From positions 3,956,675 through 4,020,674 of the forward strand of contig JACAUB010000001.1 in the NCBI GenBank assembly GCA_013390605.1: a stretch of 64,000 nucleotides of DNA, given 5' to 3'. Shown piece by piece: positions 1 to 12,151 of this stretch. The number at the start of each line of letters is the position of its first letter. Position 1 is the stretch's first letter. The stretch is from Bacteroidota bacterium (lineage in GTDB: Bacteria; Bacteroidota; Bacteroidia; Bacteroidales; Cfx3-03). Position numbers and translations under genes: made by a program. Below the pieces are notes generated by a model. The model saw nothing but the letters and a program-made list of their open reading frames with translations, did not search any database and was not told where the DNA came from.

Positions 1-1
1 A

Positions 2-703
2 CCTGAAGAAGTGAGATCAGCTTATGCTGGAAATGCAGAGCAGTCAATACTAGGTCATTCTCAATATGCCATATTTGGATATATTGTTGATGGAATATTC
101 CAAAATCAAGCACAAGTGGACGCAGCTCCTAAACAGGTTGGAGCAGGTGTAGGAAGATTAATATACAAAGACCTCAATAAAGATGGTGTTATTGATTCAA
201 AAGATCAGGAATTCTTTGGAACAACATTGCCTAAACTTGAATATGGAGTAAGAATAAATTTAGCTTATAAAAATTTCGATTTAGCTATTTTTGGTTCAGG
301 AGTATCTGGCAGAATTGGTCAAGATCCTTATATTACAGATGATTTATTTGTACAAAGTAGAGATAATGCAGGTCCCGGAACATTAAACGCATGGACACCA
401 ACAAATACAAGTTCTTCTATTCCTGCTGTTACCCTGTCAAATAATAATAACGAATTTAGAGTTTCTAACTATTTGTATAGAAATAATTCTTATTTCAAAA
501 TCAGGAATCTACAGTTTGGCTATAGTCTTCCTTCGCAAATAATAAAAAAATGGAGCATGAGTCAACTAAGAATTTATTTCCAGGGTGAAAATTTATTCTG
601 GTTTACTCCAAAAGGATATATAGGTTCTGATCCTGAAAGAACAAATACGAGTCAAATTCCTGTCCCTACTACCTATTCATTTGGCGTAAGTGTTAACTTC
701 TAA
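2..703 (+). CDS. SusC/RagA-family TonB-dependent receptor, C-terminal part (5' end outside window)
   Basis: The frame is open from base 2, so the gene begins before the window; only about 233 C-terminal residues are present. They show the end of a SusC barrel: a Ca-binding-like DLNKDG loop after a glycine-rich stretch, NYLYRNNSYFKIRNLQFGYSLP near the end, a GENLFW strand, and the aromatic terminal strand SFGVSVNF that acts as the outer-membrane insertion signal. SusC proteins form the TonB-driven channel that imports oligosaccharides captured by the partner SusD, which is encoded 36 bases downstream. The following GH32 genes suggest fructo-oligosaccharides as substrate; that is inference. The plug and any carboxypeptidase-regulatory domain lie outside the window. 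Confidence 0.93.
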   Translation, partial: PEEVRSAYAGNAEQSILGHSQYAIFGYIVDGIFQNQAQVDAAPKQVGAGVGRLIYKDLNKDGVIDSKDQEFFGTTLPKLEYGVRINLAYKNFDLAIFGSGVSGRIGQDPYITDDLFVQSRDNAGPGTLNAWTPTNTSSSIPAVTLSNNNNEFRVSNYLYRNNSYFKIRNLQFGYSLPSQIIKKWSMSQLRIYFQGENLFWFTPKGYIGSDPERTNTSQIPVPTTYSFGVSVNF

Positions 704-739
704 TTTTAGTATATCACTAATATTAAAAAACTTAAAATC

Positions 740-2470
740 ATGAAATACATTTCGATAAATCTAATCTTTTTAATGGCTGTGGTAATCATTGCCTCATGTA
801 AAAAAGATTTTCTTAATTATCAGCCTCAGGGATCTCTAACATCAGCTGATGTATCAACACCAGCAAATGCCGATGCTTTGGTCATCGCAGCTTACGCCGG
901 AATAGCCAATGATGAAATGATTGGGCCAATCACCAGTATGTGGGTTTATGGTAGTGTACGTGCTGACGATGCCTACAAAGGTGGTGGTGGAACAGGCGAT
1001 GTAAGTGAAATAAATAAAATCGAACAATTTAATTTAACGGTTCCAGATATGGGATCAGACTGGATGTTGCCTCGCACCTGGACAGATTACTATAAAGCAA
1101 TTTCCAGAATTAATTTTGCTTTAGCTGCCATCAATAGTTTTGATGTTGCTAAATACGCTAATAAAGTTGAGAGTCAGGCTGAACTACGTTTCTTAAGGGC
1201 ACATTGTTATTTCATGTTAAAGAGAATATTTAATAACGTCCCTTATATTGACGAAACAATGTCTAAAGACCAAATCCTTAAAACCTCAAACAACTTGACA
1301 AATGAGGCAATGTGGAATAAAATTGGTGATGACTTTCAATTTGCATTAACAAACTTACCTGAAACACAAACACAAAAAGGAAGAGCTAACAAAAATGCTG
1401 CAATAGCTTATTTAGCCAAAGTAAGACTTTATCAAGCCTATGAGCAGGATGCCAAACACAATGTCACAAACATTAATGCTACACGCCTGCAACAAGTTGT
1501 TGATTTAACAGCTAGTGTTATCGGAAAATATAGTCTGGAACCTGATTATGCAAACAATTTTCTCGATGGCTATGATAATGGTGTTGAATCTATTTTTGCT
1601 GCTCAGTTTTCTTTAGCAGATGGTACTACTGCAGGGAGAGCAAGTTGGGTATTTGGATTGAATTCGCCTTCTGGCACTCCACTTTATGGCTGTTGCGGTT
1701 TTCACGTAGCTAGTCAGAACATGGTTAACGCCTTTAAAACTGATGCAAATGGGCTACCCATGTTTGATACTTTTAACAACTCAGACATGATACAAAGTTC
1801 GGATTTTACTACGAATACCGTTGATCCAAGATTAGATCATACTGTAGGGATTCCAGGGCACCCATTCAAATATCGTACAGATATGATCTATCAGGCAGGT
1901 TGGGCAAGAGATGTGGGAACTTATGGTTTTTTTGGAAATATGAAAGAGCAACAAGCCCCTGATTGTGCATGTTATTTCAAGATGGGACCTTTTATGGGTA
2001 CTTCAAAAAATCTGGATTTCATTCGTTATTCCGATGTATTACTGATGCGTGCTGAAGCACTTATAGAACTGGGAAGACAAGATGAAGCTTTACCTTTAAT
2101 TAACCAGGTGAGAGCCAGAGCAAAAGCAAGTACAGGTAGATTAAAAACAGCTAACGGTTCATCTCCATCTAATTACCTGGTTGGTTTATATGCAAAAGGA
2201 GTTAATATTAATTGGACGCAAGCGAATGCCCGAAAAGCACTTCAATTTGAAAGAAGATTGGAGTTCGGAATGGAGGGATCTCGTTTCTTCGATTTAGTAA
2301 GATGGGGTATTGCGGCTGAAACATTGAATGCATATCTCAAAGTAGAAAAGCAAAAAAGAGATTTTTTAACTTTTGCAGTATTTACAAAGGGTAGAGATGA
2401 GTATTATCCAATACCTCAAAGAGAAATAAACTTTACCAAAGGGTTATATGTTCAAAATCCTGGTTATTAA
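740..2470 (+). CDS. SusD/RagB-family glycan-binding lipoprotein
   Basis: The 576-residue protein starts with a lipoprotein signal ending IIASC (Cys20) followed by KKDFLNYQPQGSL, the usual SusD opening. The middle has the TPR-like helical segments typical of SusD (RFLRAHCYFML; DVLLMRAEALIELGR) and the end has the standard FERRLEFGMEGSRFFDLVRWG block and the PIPQREI motif. SusD is surface-exposed and closes as a lid over its SusC channel. It lies 36 bases after the SusC gene and is followed by a strong hairpin, so the SusC/SusD pair may form the first transcription unit of the locus. The specificity for fructan is inferred from the adjacent GH32 enzymes only. Confidence 0.96.
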   Translation: MKYISINLIFLMAVVIIASCKKDFLNYQPQGSLTSADVSTPANADALVIAAYAGIANDEMIGPITSMWVYGSVRADDAYKGGGGTGDVSEINKIEQFNLTVPDMGSDWMLPRTWTDYYKAISRINFALAAINSFDVAKYANKVESQAELRFLRAHCYFMLKRIFNNVPYIDETMSKDQILKTSNNLTNEAMWNKIGDDFQFALTNLPETQTQKGRANKNAAIAYLAKVRLYQAYEQDAKHNVTNINATRLQQVVDLTASVIGKYSLEPDYANNFLDGYDNGVESIFAAQFSLADGTTAGRASWVFGLNSPSGTPLYGCCGFHVASQNMVNAFKTDANGLPMFDTFNNSDMIQSSDFTTNTVDPRLDHTVGIPGHPFKYRTDMIYQAGWARDVGTYGFFGNMKEQQAPDCACYFKMGPFMGTSKNLDFIRYSDVLLMRAEALIELGRQDEALPLINQVRARAKASTGRLKTANGSSPSNYLVGLYAKGVNINWTQANARKALQFERRLEFGMEGSRFFDLVRWGIAAETLNAYLKVEKQKRDFLTFAVFTKGRDEYYPIPQREINFTKGLYVQNPGY

Positions 2471-2500
2471 TGTATAATAATTTGATATGAATAAATGACC

Positions 2501-2536
2501 AACAATTAGGCTTCCCCTTTGGTAAGCCTAATTGTT
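2501..2536 (+). terminator. Hairpin downstream of SusD gene
   Basis: A perfect 13-bp stem (2501-2513 pairing with 2524-2536) with a short C/T loop lies 30 bases after the SusD stop. What follows is only moderately T-rich, so full termination or partial attenuation before the redoxin and GH32 genes are both possible. Confidence 0.6.
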
Positions 2537-2591
2537 TCATTATCTTTGAAATCAAAATTTATTAGGAACAATAAGTAAGCATCGTCAAATC

Positions 2592-3083
2592 ATGAGAACA
2601 TCTTTGATAATATTGTTTTTGTGTACGCTAATGTCTTTTGAAAGTCCAGCTCAGAAACCTGCAGAAACTATTCCAAATTTCATTTTCTACAACCTTGATA
2701 ATACCCCTTTTACAAATAGAGATTTAACTGTTGGAAAAGAAACTCTCTTTGTGTTTTTTGATGTAACTTGTGATCACTGCCAACATACAATCAAGGCGTT
2801 AAGCACACATATCAAAGAGTGCAAGAAAATATCAATATATCTGATTACCCTGGATGATAAATCTTTAGTCAATGATTTCTTTAATAAATACGGAAAAAAT
2901 TTACCAGGTGAAAAGAATGTAACTGTTTTACAAGATTTAAGAAATCAGTTTATTAAACAATTCGGACCAAGAAAGTATCCATCTGTTTTCCTCTATTCAC
3001 CTGAAAAAAGATTACTTCTGTATGACGACGACGATCAAACACTGGGAAAGTTTTTAAAAATAATTAATGCTTCTAAAAAATAA
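2592..3083 (+). CDS. Secreted redoxin/TlpA-like thioredoxin-fold protein
   Basis: The 163-residue protein has a signal peptide (about 20 residues, ending SPAQ) and a thioredoxin fold. The redox motif is TCDHC (Cys60, Cys63), and a cis-proline region reads KYPSVFLY. The segment FVFFDVTCDHCQHT matches AhpC/TSA-Redoxin-type thiol reductases anchored in or released to the periplasm. Small proteins of this type often sit inside SusCD loci of Bacteroidota, where their partner is unknown; a role in folding or repair of exported enzymes is plausible but not shown. It stands alone between a hairpin after SusD and a 344-base spacer before the first GH32 gene. Confidence 0.85.
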   Translation: MRTSLIILFLCTLMSFESPAQKPAETIPNFIFYNLDNTPFTNRDLTVGKETLFVFFDVTCDHCQHTIKALSTHIKECKKISIYLITLDDKSLVNDFFNKYGKNLPGEKNVTVLQDLRNQFIKQFGPRKYPSVFLYSPEKRLLLYDDDDQTLGKFLKIINASKK

Positions 3084-3427
3084 TAACAAGATTACCCATC
3101 GGATGAATTAATTTGAAATCTAATCAAAACTAATTGATTAGAATTTCAAGCTCATAGGAATAAAACATATTAACTATTTGATAATCTATCCACACAAATT
3201 TAATTCATCCAACACGTAAGGTTGTAATATTTAATCCGAAAGGAATGCCATTGCTAAATTTATAGTGTATTGAAACCAATTTCTTCAACCTATTTATTCT
3301 GATTACCAGAGACACTTTATCTTCAAACAATCTGGTTAATGAATAGATTAAAAAACAGATTTCTTTCTCGCTATACTTGGAAAAAGTCAAATAGTTCGGA
3401 TGATCATAACAAATTAAAAATTTAAAA
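3084..3427. other. Intergenic spacer, 344 bases
   Basis: It contains an imperfect hairpin (about 3113-3149; 14-bp stem with one bulge) just after the redoxin gene and then AT-rich DNA that probably carries the promoter of the GH32 gene at 3428. A 61-codon reverse-strand frame at 3205-3390 has no recognisable motif and I do not call it a gene. Confidence 0.5.
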
Positions 3428-4957
3428 ATGCCTAAAAATCAATTAATTATTTTGCTTTTTATTGTACTCTCAATAAAATCGATGGCCCAAAACATCGAGA
3501 AAGCAACTCCTCAATGGAGACCATTGTACCATTTTTCGCCTCCTACTAACTGGACAAATGATCCCAATGGACTGGTGTTTTTAGATGGAGAGTTTAATTT
3601 ATATTACCAGCATAATCCCTTTGAAAATAAATGGGGGCACATGAGCTGGGGACATGCTACAAGTAAAGATCTAATAAACTGGAAAAACTTACCAGTCGCT
3701 ATTCCTGAAGTAATTACTACGGATACAACCACTTGGATCTATTCAGGTTCAGCGGTTTTGGACAAAAATAATACCAGTGGTTTTGGAATAAATGGCAAAA
3801 CACCATTGGTCGCTATATTTACTGCAGATCAGCCAAAACAAAAAAAGGAATCACAGTTCATTGCTTATAGCAATGATAATGGTTTAACGTATAAATTATA
3901 TGCACATAATCCAGTCATCGATCTGAATAAGAGAGATTTTCGTGACCCTAATGTTTTTTGGTACGAGCCCACAAAAGAATGGATTATGACGGTTGCCATG
4001 GTTGAAGAGCATATGGTAAGAATTTATGGTTCGAAAAACTTAAAGGAATGGATAAAACTAAGTGACTTTGGTCCTGCCGGATACACAAAAAGTGGTTGGG
4101 AGTGCCCTTCTTTATTGCCCTTGTCAGTTGATAATGACCCAACAAATATTAAATGGGTGCTTTTTGTATCATCAGGTGGCGATCATGGACCATTAATGCA
4201 ATACTATGTGGGTGATTTTGATGGGATAAGTTTTAAAAACAGCAACCCTGAAAACAAGGTGTTAACCGTTGATTATGGTGATGCATTTTATGCCGCCATA
4301 GCCTGGCGCGATGCTCCTGATCATAAGAAGATCCTTTTAGGATGGTTACAAAACGGAAGACCTGAAACCTGGCCATGGAAAGGCCAGATGGCAATTCCAC
4401 ATGATCTGTCATTAAAAACTACACCTGATGGTTTAATTCTTATGCAATCTCCATCTTCTATCATTCGTAGCTCGTTGCCAAAATATGCAAAAGGTGGTAT
4501 TCTTTCAAAAAAGGATATCATCATTAATAACGAAAGTATAGAATTTTCAAAAGCCGGACATTTTGATGGTAATGCAAATTGGATAGATGCTGAATTTCGA
4601 ATTAATGAATCCAAACAAGTAGGCTTTAATCTAGCAGAGAAGAAAGAATCTTCTAAAAAAGTGATTGTTGGCTATGACGCTGTTAAGCAAGAACTTTATG
4701 TGGATTGTACAAGTTCTGAAGGCGGAAATAAATCTCCTCAAAACTTAGTTCAAACGGCTCCCATGAAGTCAGTTAACGGTATAGTAAAGATCCAGATATT
4801 ACTTGATAAATCTTCACTGGAAGTATTTGGAAATGATGGTGAAAAAGTAATTTCAACTATGATCTATCCTGATACCGATGCCACTGGTCTTTCAGCATTT
4901 TCTAATGGAAAAGCAGTAATAAGAAGCTTAAAACTATGGGATTTGAATCACAAATAA
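3428..4957 (+). CDS. GH32 fructan exo-hydrolase (levanase/inulinase type), secreted
   Basis: The 509-residue protein has a cleavable signal (ends KSMAQ) and a full GH32 layout: a five-bladed propeller followed by a beta-sandwich from about residue 340. The three catalytic signatures are present: WTNDPNG with the nucleophile Asp45, FRDPNV with the transition-state stabiliser Asp173, and WECPS with the acid/base Glu225. GH32 enzymes cleave beta-fructosyl bonds in levan, inulin, fructo-oligosaccharides or sucrose. Linkage preference cannot be read from the sequence. It is the first of two GH32 genes in tandem behind a SusCD pair, and a fructose-type sensor gene lies downstream at 12152-14962, so fructan breakdown in the periplasm or at the surface is likely. 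Confidence 0.95.
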   Translation: MPKNQLIILLFIVLSIKSMAQNIEKATPQWRPLYHFSPPTNWTNDPNGLVFLDGEFNLYYQHNPFENKWGHMSWGHATSKDLINWKNLPVAIPEVITTDTTTWIYSGSAVLDKNNTSGFGINGKTPLVAIFTADQPKQKKESQFIAYSNDNGLTYKLYAHNPVIDLNKRDFRDPNVFWYEPTKEWIMTVAMVEEHMVRIYGSKNLKEWIKLSDFGPAGYTKSGWECPSLLPLSVDNDPTNIKWVLFVSSGGDHGPLMQYYVGDFDGISFKNSNPENKVLTVDYGDAFYAAIAWRDAPDHKKILLGWLQNGRPETWPWKGQMAIPHDLSLKTTPDGLILMQSPSSIIRSSLPKYAKGGILSKKDIIINNESIEFSKAGHFDGNANWIDAEFRINESKQVGFNLAEKKESSKKVIVGYDAVKQELYVDCTSSEGGNKSPQNLVQTAPMKSVNGIVKIQILLDKSSLEVFGNDGEKVISTMIYPDTDATGLSAFSNGKAVIRSLKLWDLNHK

Positions 4958-5120
4958 ATTCAGGTTTTAAGACAAATCCATTTCTATTTTAATAACACCA
5001 CAAAATTATTCTCAAACATCTATTAATATTTTATAATTCATTTCGCAGCAACCATCAGTGGCATTTACTTTTTGAATATTCAAAACGCTGGAAACTAAAA
5101 CACTTAAAATTGTTATATAA

Positions 5121-6701
5121 ATGAAAAACTTTAGCATATTCTTTCTGATTTTTATTTCCGGGTTATTTCTTCTTCCTACATGCCAAGGTGCGGATGGGAA
5201 AACAAAAGACTCGTTAACAAAATATAAAGAGCAGTATCGCCCACTCGTTCATTTCTCACCTCAAGCAAATTGGATGAACGATCCAAATGGACTTGTATAT
5301 TTTGAGGGAGAGTATCATCTTTTTTACCAATATTATCCTGAAGCCATGGTTTGGGGCCCCATGCATTGGGGACATGCAGTGAGTACTGATTTGGTACATT
5401 GGCAACATCTTCCTATTGCACTCTATCCCGATAGTATCGGCTATATTTTTTCCGGAAGTGCTGTGGTCGACGTCAACAACACTTCCGGACTAGGCAAACC
5501 CGGAAAGCCTGCCATGATCGCTATCTTTTGTTATCACTCGCCTATTCTTGAAAAAGAGGGAAAGAATACTGTTGAAACGCAAGGCATGGCTTATAGCTTG
5601 GATAAAGGGCGCACCTGGACAAAATATGCCCACAATCCTATTGTACCGAATCCGGGGATAAGAGATTTTCGTGATCCCAAGGTATCCTGGAATACCCAAA
5701 CTGCTAAATGGATTATGACCCTCGCAGCCGGAAATTGTGTTCGATTTTATTCATCACCCAACTTAAAAAGCTGGACGTTGGAAAGTGAATTCGGAAAAGA
5801 TAAAGGGGCCCATGGTGGTGTTTGGGAATGTCCCGATCTTATTAAAATGCCGGTTAAAAATGTAAAGGGAGAATCAAAATGGGTATTGTTAGTTAGTATA
5901 AATCCGGGCGGACCTAATGGAGGATCGGCAACACAATACTTTACAGGTAATTTCGATGGTCATCAGTTCGTTTGTGATAATGCTCAAATCCGTTGGATTG
6001 ATAATGGAAAAGATAATTATGCAGGGGTTACTTTTTCAGGTATTCCCGAAAAAGATGGCAGATGTATATTCCTTGGATGGATGAGTAACTGGCAATATGC
6101 AACAAGTGTTCCTACATCTCCATGGCGAAGTGCGATGGCTTTCCCGCGTCAGTTAAATTTAGTAAAAGGAAAAGATGAATATTATGTTACTTCAAATCCA
6201 GTGAATGAAATTGAACGCCTGCATGAAAGAAAGATAACCATAAAGCCATTTGTCACAAAAGAGAAAACACAACTCACTAAAGATATCCCTTTTACCTTGT
6301 CACCAGTAGAAATAATTGCTGAATTTTCATTACCCAGGACAGGAGCTGCCAAAGAGTTTGGTTTCGAACTTTATAACACGAAGGGTGAGAATATCTTAAT
6401 CGGTTATAGTGATGTATTGAAGAAATTCATTATCAACCGTCAGAATGCCGGGAAGAATGATTTCTCAAAAGACTTTAAGGGAATACATTTCTCAGGGGAG
6501 ATTAGAACAAAGTCAGTCATATTTATGCACTTAATCATAGATGCGGCTTCTGTTGAGTTATTTGGGCAATCAGGAGAAGTTGCAATGACGGAGATCTTCT
6601 TTCCGAATGAACGTTTCAACAATCTAAACGTTTATACTAAAACTGGAACAATTCAATGTAAGGGAATTACAATTTATAAGCTGAATAATATCTGGAAATA
6701 A
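5121..6701 (+). CDS. Second GH32 fructan hydrolase, secreted or lipid-anchored
   Basis: The 526-residue protein is a GH32 paralogue of its upstream neighbour, with WMNDPNG (nucleophile Asp54), FRDPKV (Asp185) and WECPD (acid/base Glu236). The N-terminal signal ends LLPTC, a weak lipobox, so it could be a surface lipoprotein like the endo-levanase of Bacteroides levan loci; the Pro and Thr before the Cys make that uncertain. The blade sequence differs clearly from the first GH32 (for example GGVWECPDLIKM versus KSGWECPSLLPL), suggesting that the two divide the work, perhaps a surface versus a periplasmic enzyme. A strong terminator follows 20 bases after the stop. Confidence 0.95.
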   Translation: MKNFSIFFLIFISGLFLLPTCQGADGKTKDSLTKYKEQYRPLVHFSPQANWMNDPNGLVYFEGEYHLFYQYYPEAMVWGPMHWGHAVSTDLVHWQHLPIALYPDSIGYIFSGSAVVDVNNTSGLGKPGKPAMIAIFCYHSPILEKEGKNTVETQGMAYSLDKGRTWTKYAHNPIVPNPGIRDFRDPKVSWNTQTAKWIMTLAAGNCVRFYSSPNLKSWTLESEFGKDKGAHGGVWECPDLIKMPVKNVKGESKWVLLVSINPGGPNGGSATQYFTGNFDGHQFVCDNAQIRWIDNGKDNYAGVTFSGIPEKDGRCIFLGWMSNWQYATSVPTSPWRSAMAFPRQLNLVKGKDEYYVTSNPVNEIERLHERKITIKPFVTKEKTQLTKDIPFTLSPVEIIAEFSLPRTGAAKEFGFELYNTKGENILIGYSDVLKKFIINRQNAGKNDFSKDFKGIHFSGEIRTKSVIFMHLIIDAASVELFGQSGEVAMTEIFFPNERFNNLNVYTKTGTIQCKGITIYKLNNIWK

Positions 6702-6721
6702 ACTTGTCAGTTAAACATTTC

Positions 6722-6755
6722 AAAAAGGGTTGGTCAATTATGATCAACCCTTTTT
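6722..6755 (+). terminator. Rho-independent terminator after second GH32 gene
   Basis: A 15-bp stem with one G-U pair and a four-base ATTA loop (6722-6736 with 6741-6755) ends in a T5 run. It separates the GH32 unit from the GH2 gene, which therefore probably has its own promoter in 6756-6898. Confidence 0.8.
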
Positions 6756-6811
6756 GTTATCTTTGGAGTTATTAAACAAGAACAGATCAAAAGTTGAGAT
6801 ATCATAAATAA

Positions 6812-10069
<3,258 letters not shown>

Positions 10070-10127
10070 AATTTAAAACATTCATATCCCAATGCGAGAA
10101 GAGTCAATTAGTTCTTTACTCGCATAG

Positions 10128-10174
10128 ACTAATGCCAGTCATAACGGCTTAAAGCCTGAATTGCTGGCATTAGT
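10128..10174. terminator. Hairpin between convergent genes (likely bidirectional terminator)
   Basis: An 11-bp perfect stem (10128-10138 with 10164-10174) lies between the ends of the GH2 gene and the convergent outer-membrane protein gene. A second, smaller stem (ATGCGAG/CTCGCAT) precedes it. T-runs are weak on both sides. Confidence 0.5.
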
Positions 10175-10239
10175 TTATTAAGCTATTTCAGCCATCAAAT
10201 TACGCATGACAAAGATTCAGACAACACCTTTTATATCTA

Positions 10240-10854
10240 TCAATATTTTCTCCAAAGTCGAGCACCTAAACGTATAACTGGTGCAACATCAGCATTAGGG
10301 ATATTATATTTTACCCCACTAAAATCTACACTGTGATTACTTCGCAGATACAGATGCATACCAGGTTGTATATAAAAATAACGACCGATAAAGAACTGAT
10401 AGCTTATACCAGCCCCAACATCGGTGCTATGAATGTCCTTTTGAATATCCGTTCTTTTTTGCTCAATACCAAAGGTATGCATTTCAAGATAGGTATACAG
10501 TTCAAGGTTCTTCCAAACATTATAGCCCAGAAAGAAACCAGGAGAAGTTTTATAATACCTTTTAAAATCAGATGAAGAATTTTTCAATCCAGCTGGTTCT
10601 GCATCATAATGACCACCATTGATAACACTTGCCCTTATCCTAAACTTATGATACCGATAACAAATAGCATAATGATAACCTCCGGTAAAAAACATTGGCA
10701 CAAGGCTCTCAACTTCTATTGCTTGTGCCACTTCATAACTTCGAGGCTTTGATTGCCTCCATATACTATCTGATTTTTCTATTTGTGCAAATAGTTTTGT
10801 TACGATAAGATTTAAGACAACAAATAAAATGAATAATGCAACATACTTTTTCAT
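10240..10854 (-). CDS. Small outer-membrane beta-barrel-like protein
   Basis: I do not recognise a specific family. From the ATG at 10854 the product is 204 residues, starts MKKYVALF with a clear signal peptide ending LFAQ, and then alternates short amphipathic strands rich in Tyr, Phe and Gly (GGYHYAICYRYHKFRI, SPGFFLGYNVW, GAGISYQFFIGRYFYIQPGMHLYLR) ending in VIRLGARLWRKY. That pattern fits a porin-like or OmpW/PorT-type barrel of Bacteroidota. A TTG-started extension of 11 codons is possible, but the ATG is preceded by AGGAG. It is the last of three minus-strand genes, after a Crp-type regulator and a quinone reductase-like protein. Confidence 0.7.
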   Translation of the reverse strand: MKKYVALFILFVVLNLIVTKLFAQIEKSDSIWRQSKPRSYEVAQAIEVESLVPMFFTGGYHYAICYRYHKFRIRASVINGGHYDAEPAGLKNSSSDFKRYYKTSPGFFLGYNVWKNLELYTYLEMHTFGIEQKRTDIQKDIHSTDVGAGISYQFFIGRYFYIQPGMHLYLRSNHSVDFSGVKYNIPNADVAPVIRLGARLWRKY

Positions 10855-10933
10855 ATCTCCTGAATTTTGACAATTAATTTTCTGCAAAATTCAGCATACT
10901 ATCTAAAGCAATTACTCCACATTTGTTACCAAA

Positions 10934-11518
10934 TCAACTTTTATTAAAAATCTCATTACGAATCCGACTTAACGATTTAGGCGCAATGCCCAGATAATTT
11001 GCTATATGATAAAGGGGCACCTTTTGAAATACTTCCGGATAATTCTGAAGCATCCTAATATATCGTTCTTTAGCTGAAAACGACTGTAAATCTATGCTGT
11101 GTTGTGTAATTTTCATAAATGCCTGTTCCATCAACACCCTTCCAATTCTCTCCAATTTGGGCAAGTTTATAAATAACGCTGAAAGATCTGAATTATTGAT
11201 AATCAATAATTCAGAATCTTCTATCGCCTTTATGTTCATAAAGGATGGCGTTTGATTTAATCGACTATAGTTATCAGTAACCCAATCTCCTTCAAAGGCA
11301 AAGTCTGTTGTTATATCATCCCCGCTTCTCAATGATTTAAAATAGATTAATAACCCATTATTGACAAAAGCAATAGACTTGCAAATCTGACCTTCCGTTA
11401 AAAAAAAACTATTTTTCTTAAGTGTTATTACTTCAATAAACGCAGATAGTTGTAACCACTCTTCGATGCTCAATGAAACGATTGAATCAATACTATGTTT
11501 AATTTTATCTGCATTCAT
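10934..11518 (-). CDS. Crp/Fnr-family transcriptional regulator
   Basis: The 194-residue protein has an N-terminal cyclic-nucleotide-binding-like beta-roll (KKNSFFLTEGQICKSIAFVNNGLLIYF), a connecting helix around residues 120-145 and a short C-terminal winged HTH (PLYHIANYLGIAPKSLSRIRNE). No Cys cluster for an Fe-S centre is visible and the cAMP phosphate-binding Arg-Ser pair is absent, as in most Bacteroidota members, whose ligand is unknown. It starts one base after the stop of the upstream NAD(P)H oxidoreductase gene, so the two are co-transcribed, and it probably controls that gene in response to redox or metabolic state. Confidence 0.9.
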   Translation of the reverse strand: MNADKIKHSIDSIVSLSIEEWLQLSAFIEVITLKKNSFFLTEGQICKSIAFVNNGLLIYFKSLRSGDDITTDFAFEGDWVTDNYSRLNQTPSFMNIKAIEDSELLIINNSDLSALFINLPKLERIGRVLMEQAFMKITQHSIDLQSFSAKERYIRMLQNYPEVFQKVPLYHIANYLGIAPKSLSRIRNEIFNKS

Positions 11519-11519
11519 T

Positions 11520-12095
11520 TTAATTCTGTTTTCCTATCTCCTCAATTTTTTGAAGCCACTTATTACGCGTTTTTAAACTTGACGACTTAATCGGGCCGAA
11601 TGTAGTAACCTTCACCGGAGTAACGCCACAAAATCCCAATATCCCTTTCTTCATCGAATTATGGCCAGGACTATGATATATCAATGAATAATACCATTTT
11701 GGCGTATCCATAGTCACAATCAATCGTGCTGATTTACCTTTTAATAATTTATCCCACAGTAATGAATCCTCGCGATACTTAAATGCAAATTTAGGCAAGA
11801 ACACCCTGTCAATAAATCCTTTTAATAATGCAGGATAGGTTCCCCACCATGTTGGATATACAAAAACCAGATGATCCGAATCTAAAATATCTTGTTGAAC
11901 GGCTAATAGATCTGGTTCCAGTTCTGTTCTCTGTCTATAACCATATCTCAGAATAGGGTCAAAGTTTAAATCAATCAGATGGATTAATTTACATTCAGCA
12001 CCTGTTAAATCAGCACCTTTTTTATAACCATTTGCCAACTCAGTACAAAAGCTCTTTTTATCAGGATGGCCATTAATAATTAATATTCTTTTCAT
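11520..12095 (-). CDS. Flavodoxin-fold NAD(P)H-dependent oxidoreductase (MdaB/KefF/NQO type)
   Basis: The 191-residue protein starts with the flavodoxin-like phosphate loop region RILIINGHPDKKSFC and contains the family block VYPTWWGTYPALLKGFIDRVFLPKFAFKY, which contacts flavin and substrate. This identifies the FMN/FAD-dependent quinone or azo-compound reductase family (flavodoxin_2). It transfers two electrons from NAD(P)H to quinones or other electrophiles in the cytoplasm. It is the first gene of a tight unit with a Crp/Fnr regulator (one-base gap), suggesting an autoregulated stress response. The natural substrate cannot be told from sequence. Confidence 0.9.
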   Translation of the reverse strand: MKRILIINGHPDKKSFCTELANGYKKGADLTGAECKLIHLIDLNFDPILRYGYRQRTELEPDLLAVQQDILDSDHLVFVYPTWWGTYPALLKGFIDRVFLPKFAFKYREDSLLWDKLLKGKSARLIVTMDTPKWYYSLIYHSPGHNSMKKGILGFCGVTPVKVTTFGPIKSSSLKTRNKWLQKIEEIGKQN

Positions 12096-12151
12096 TATCG
12101 CATTATTTTGACTTGTAAAAAAAAGGCAGTATACATAACCCAGATTACAGA

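Noticed and set aside
3205-3390. 61-codon reverse-strand ORF between redoxin and GH32 genes
   Set aside because: No motif, no partner gene, AT-rich spacer; typical chance frame.
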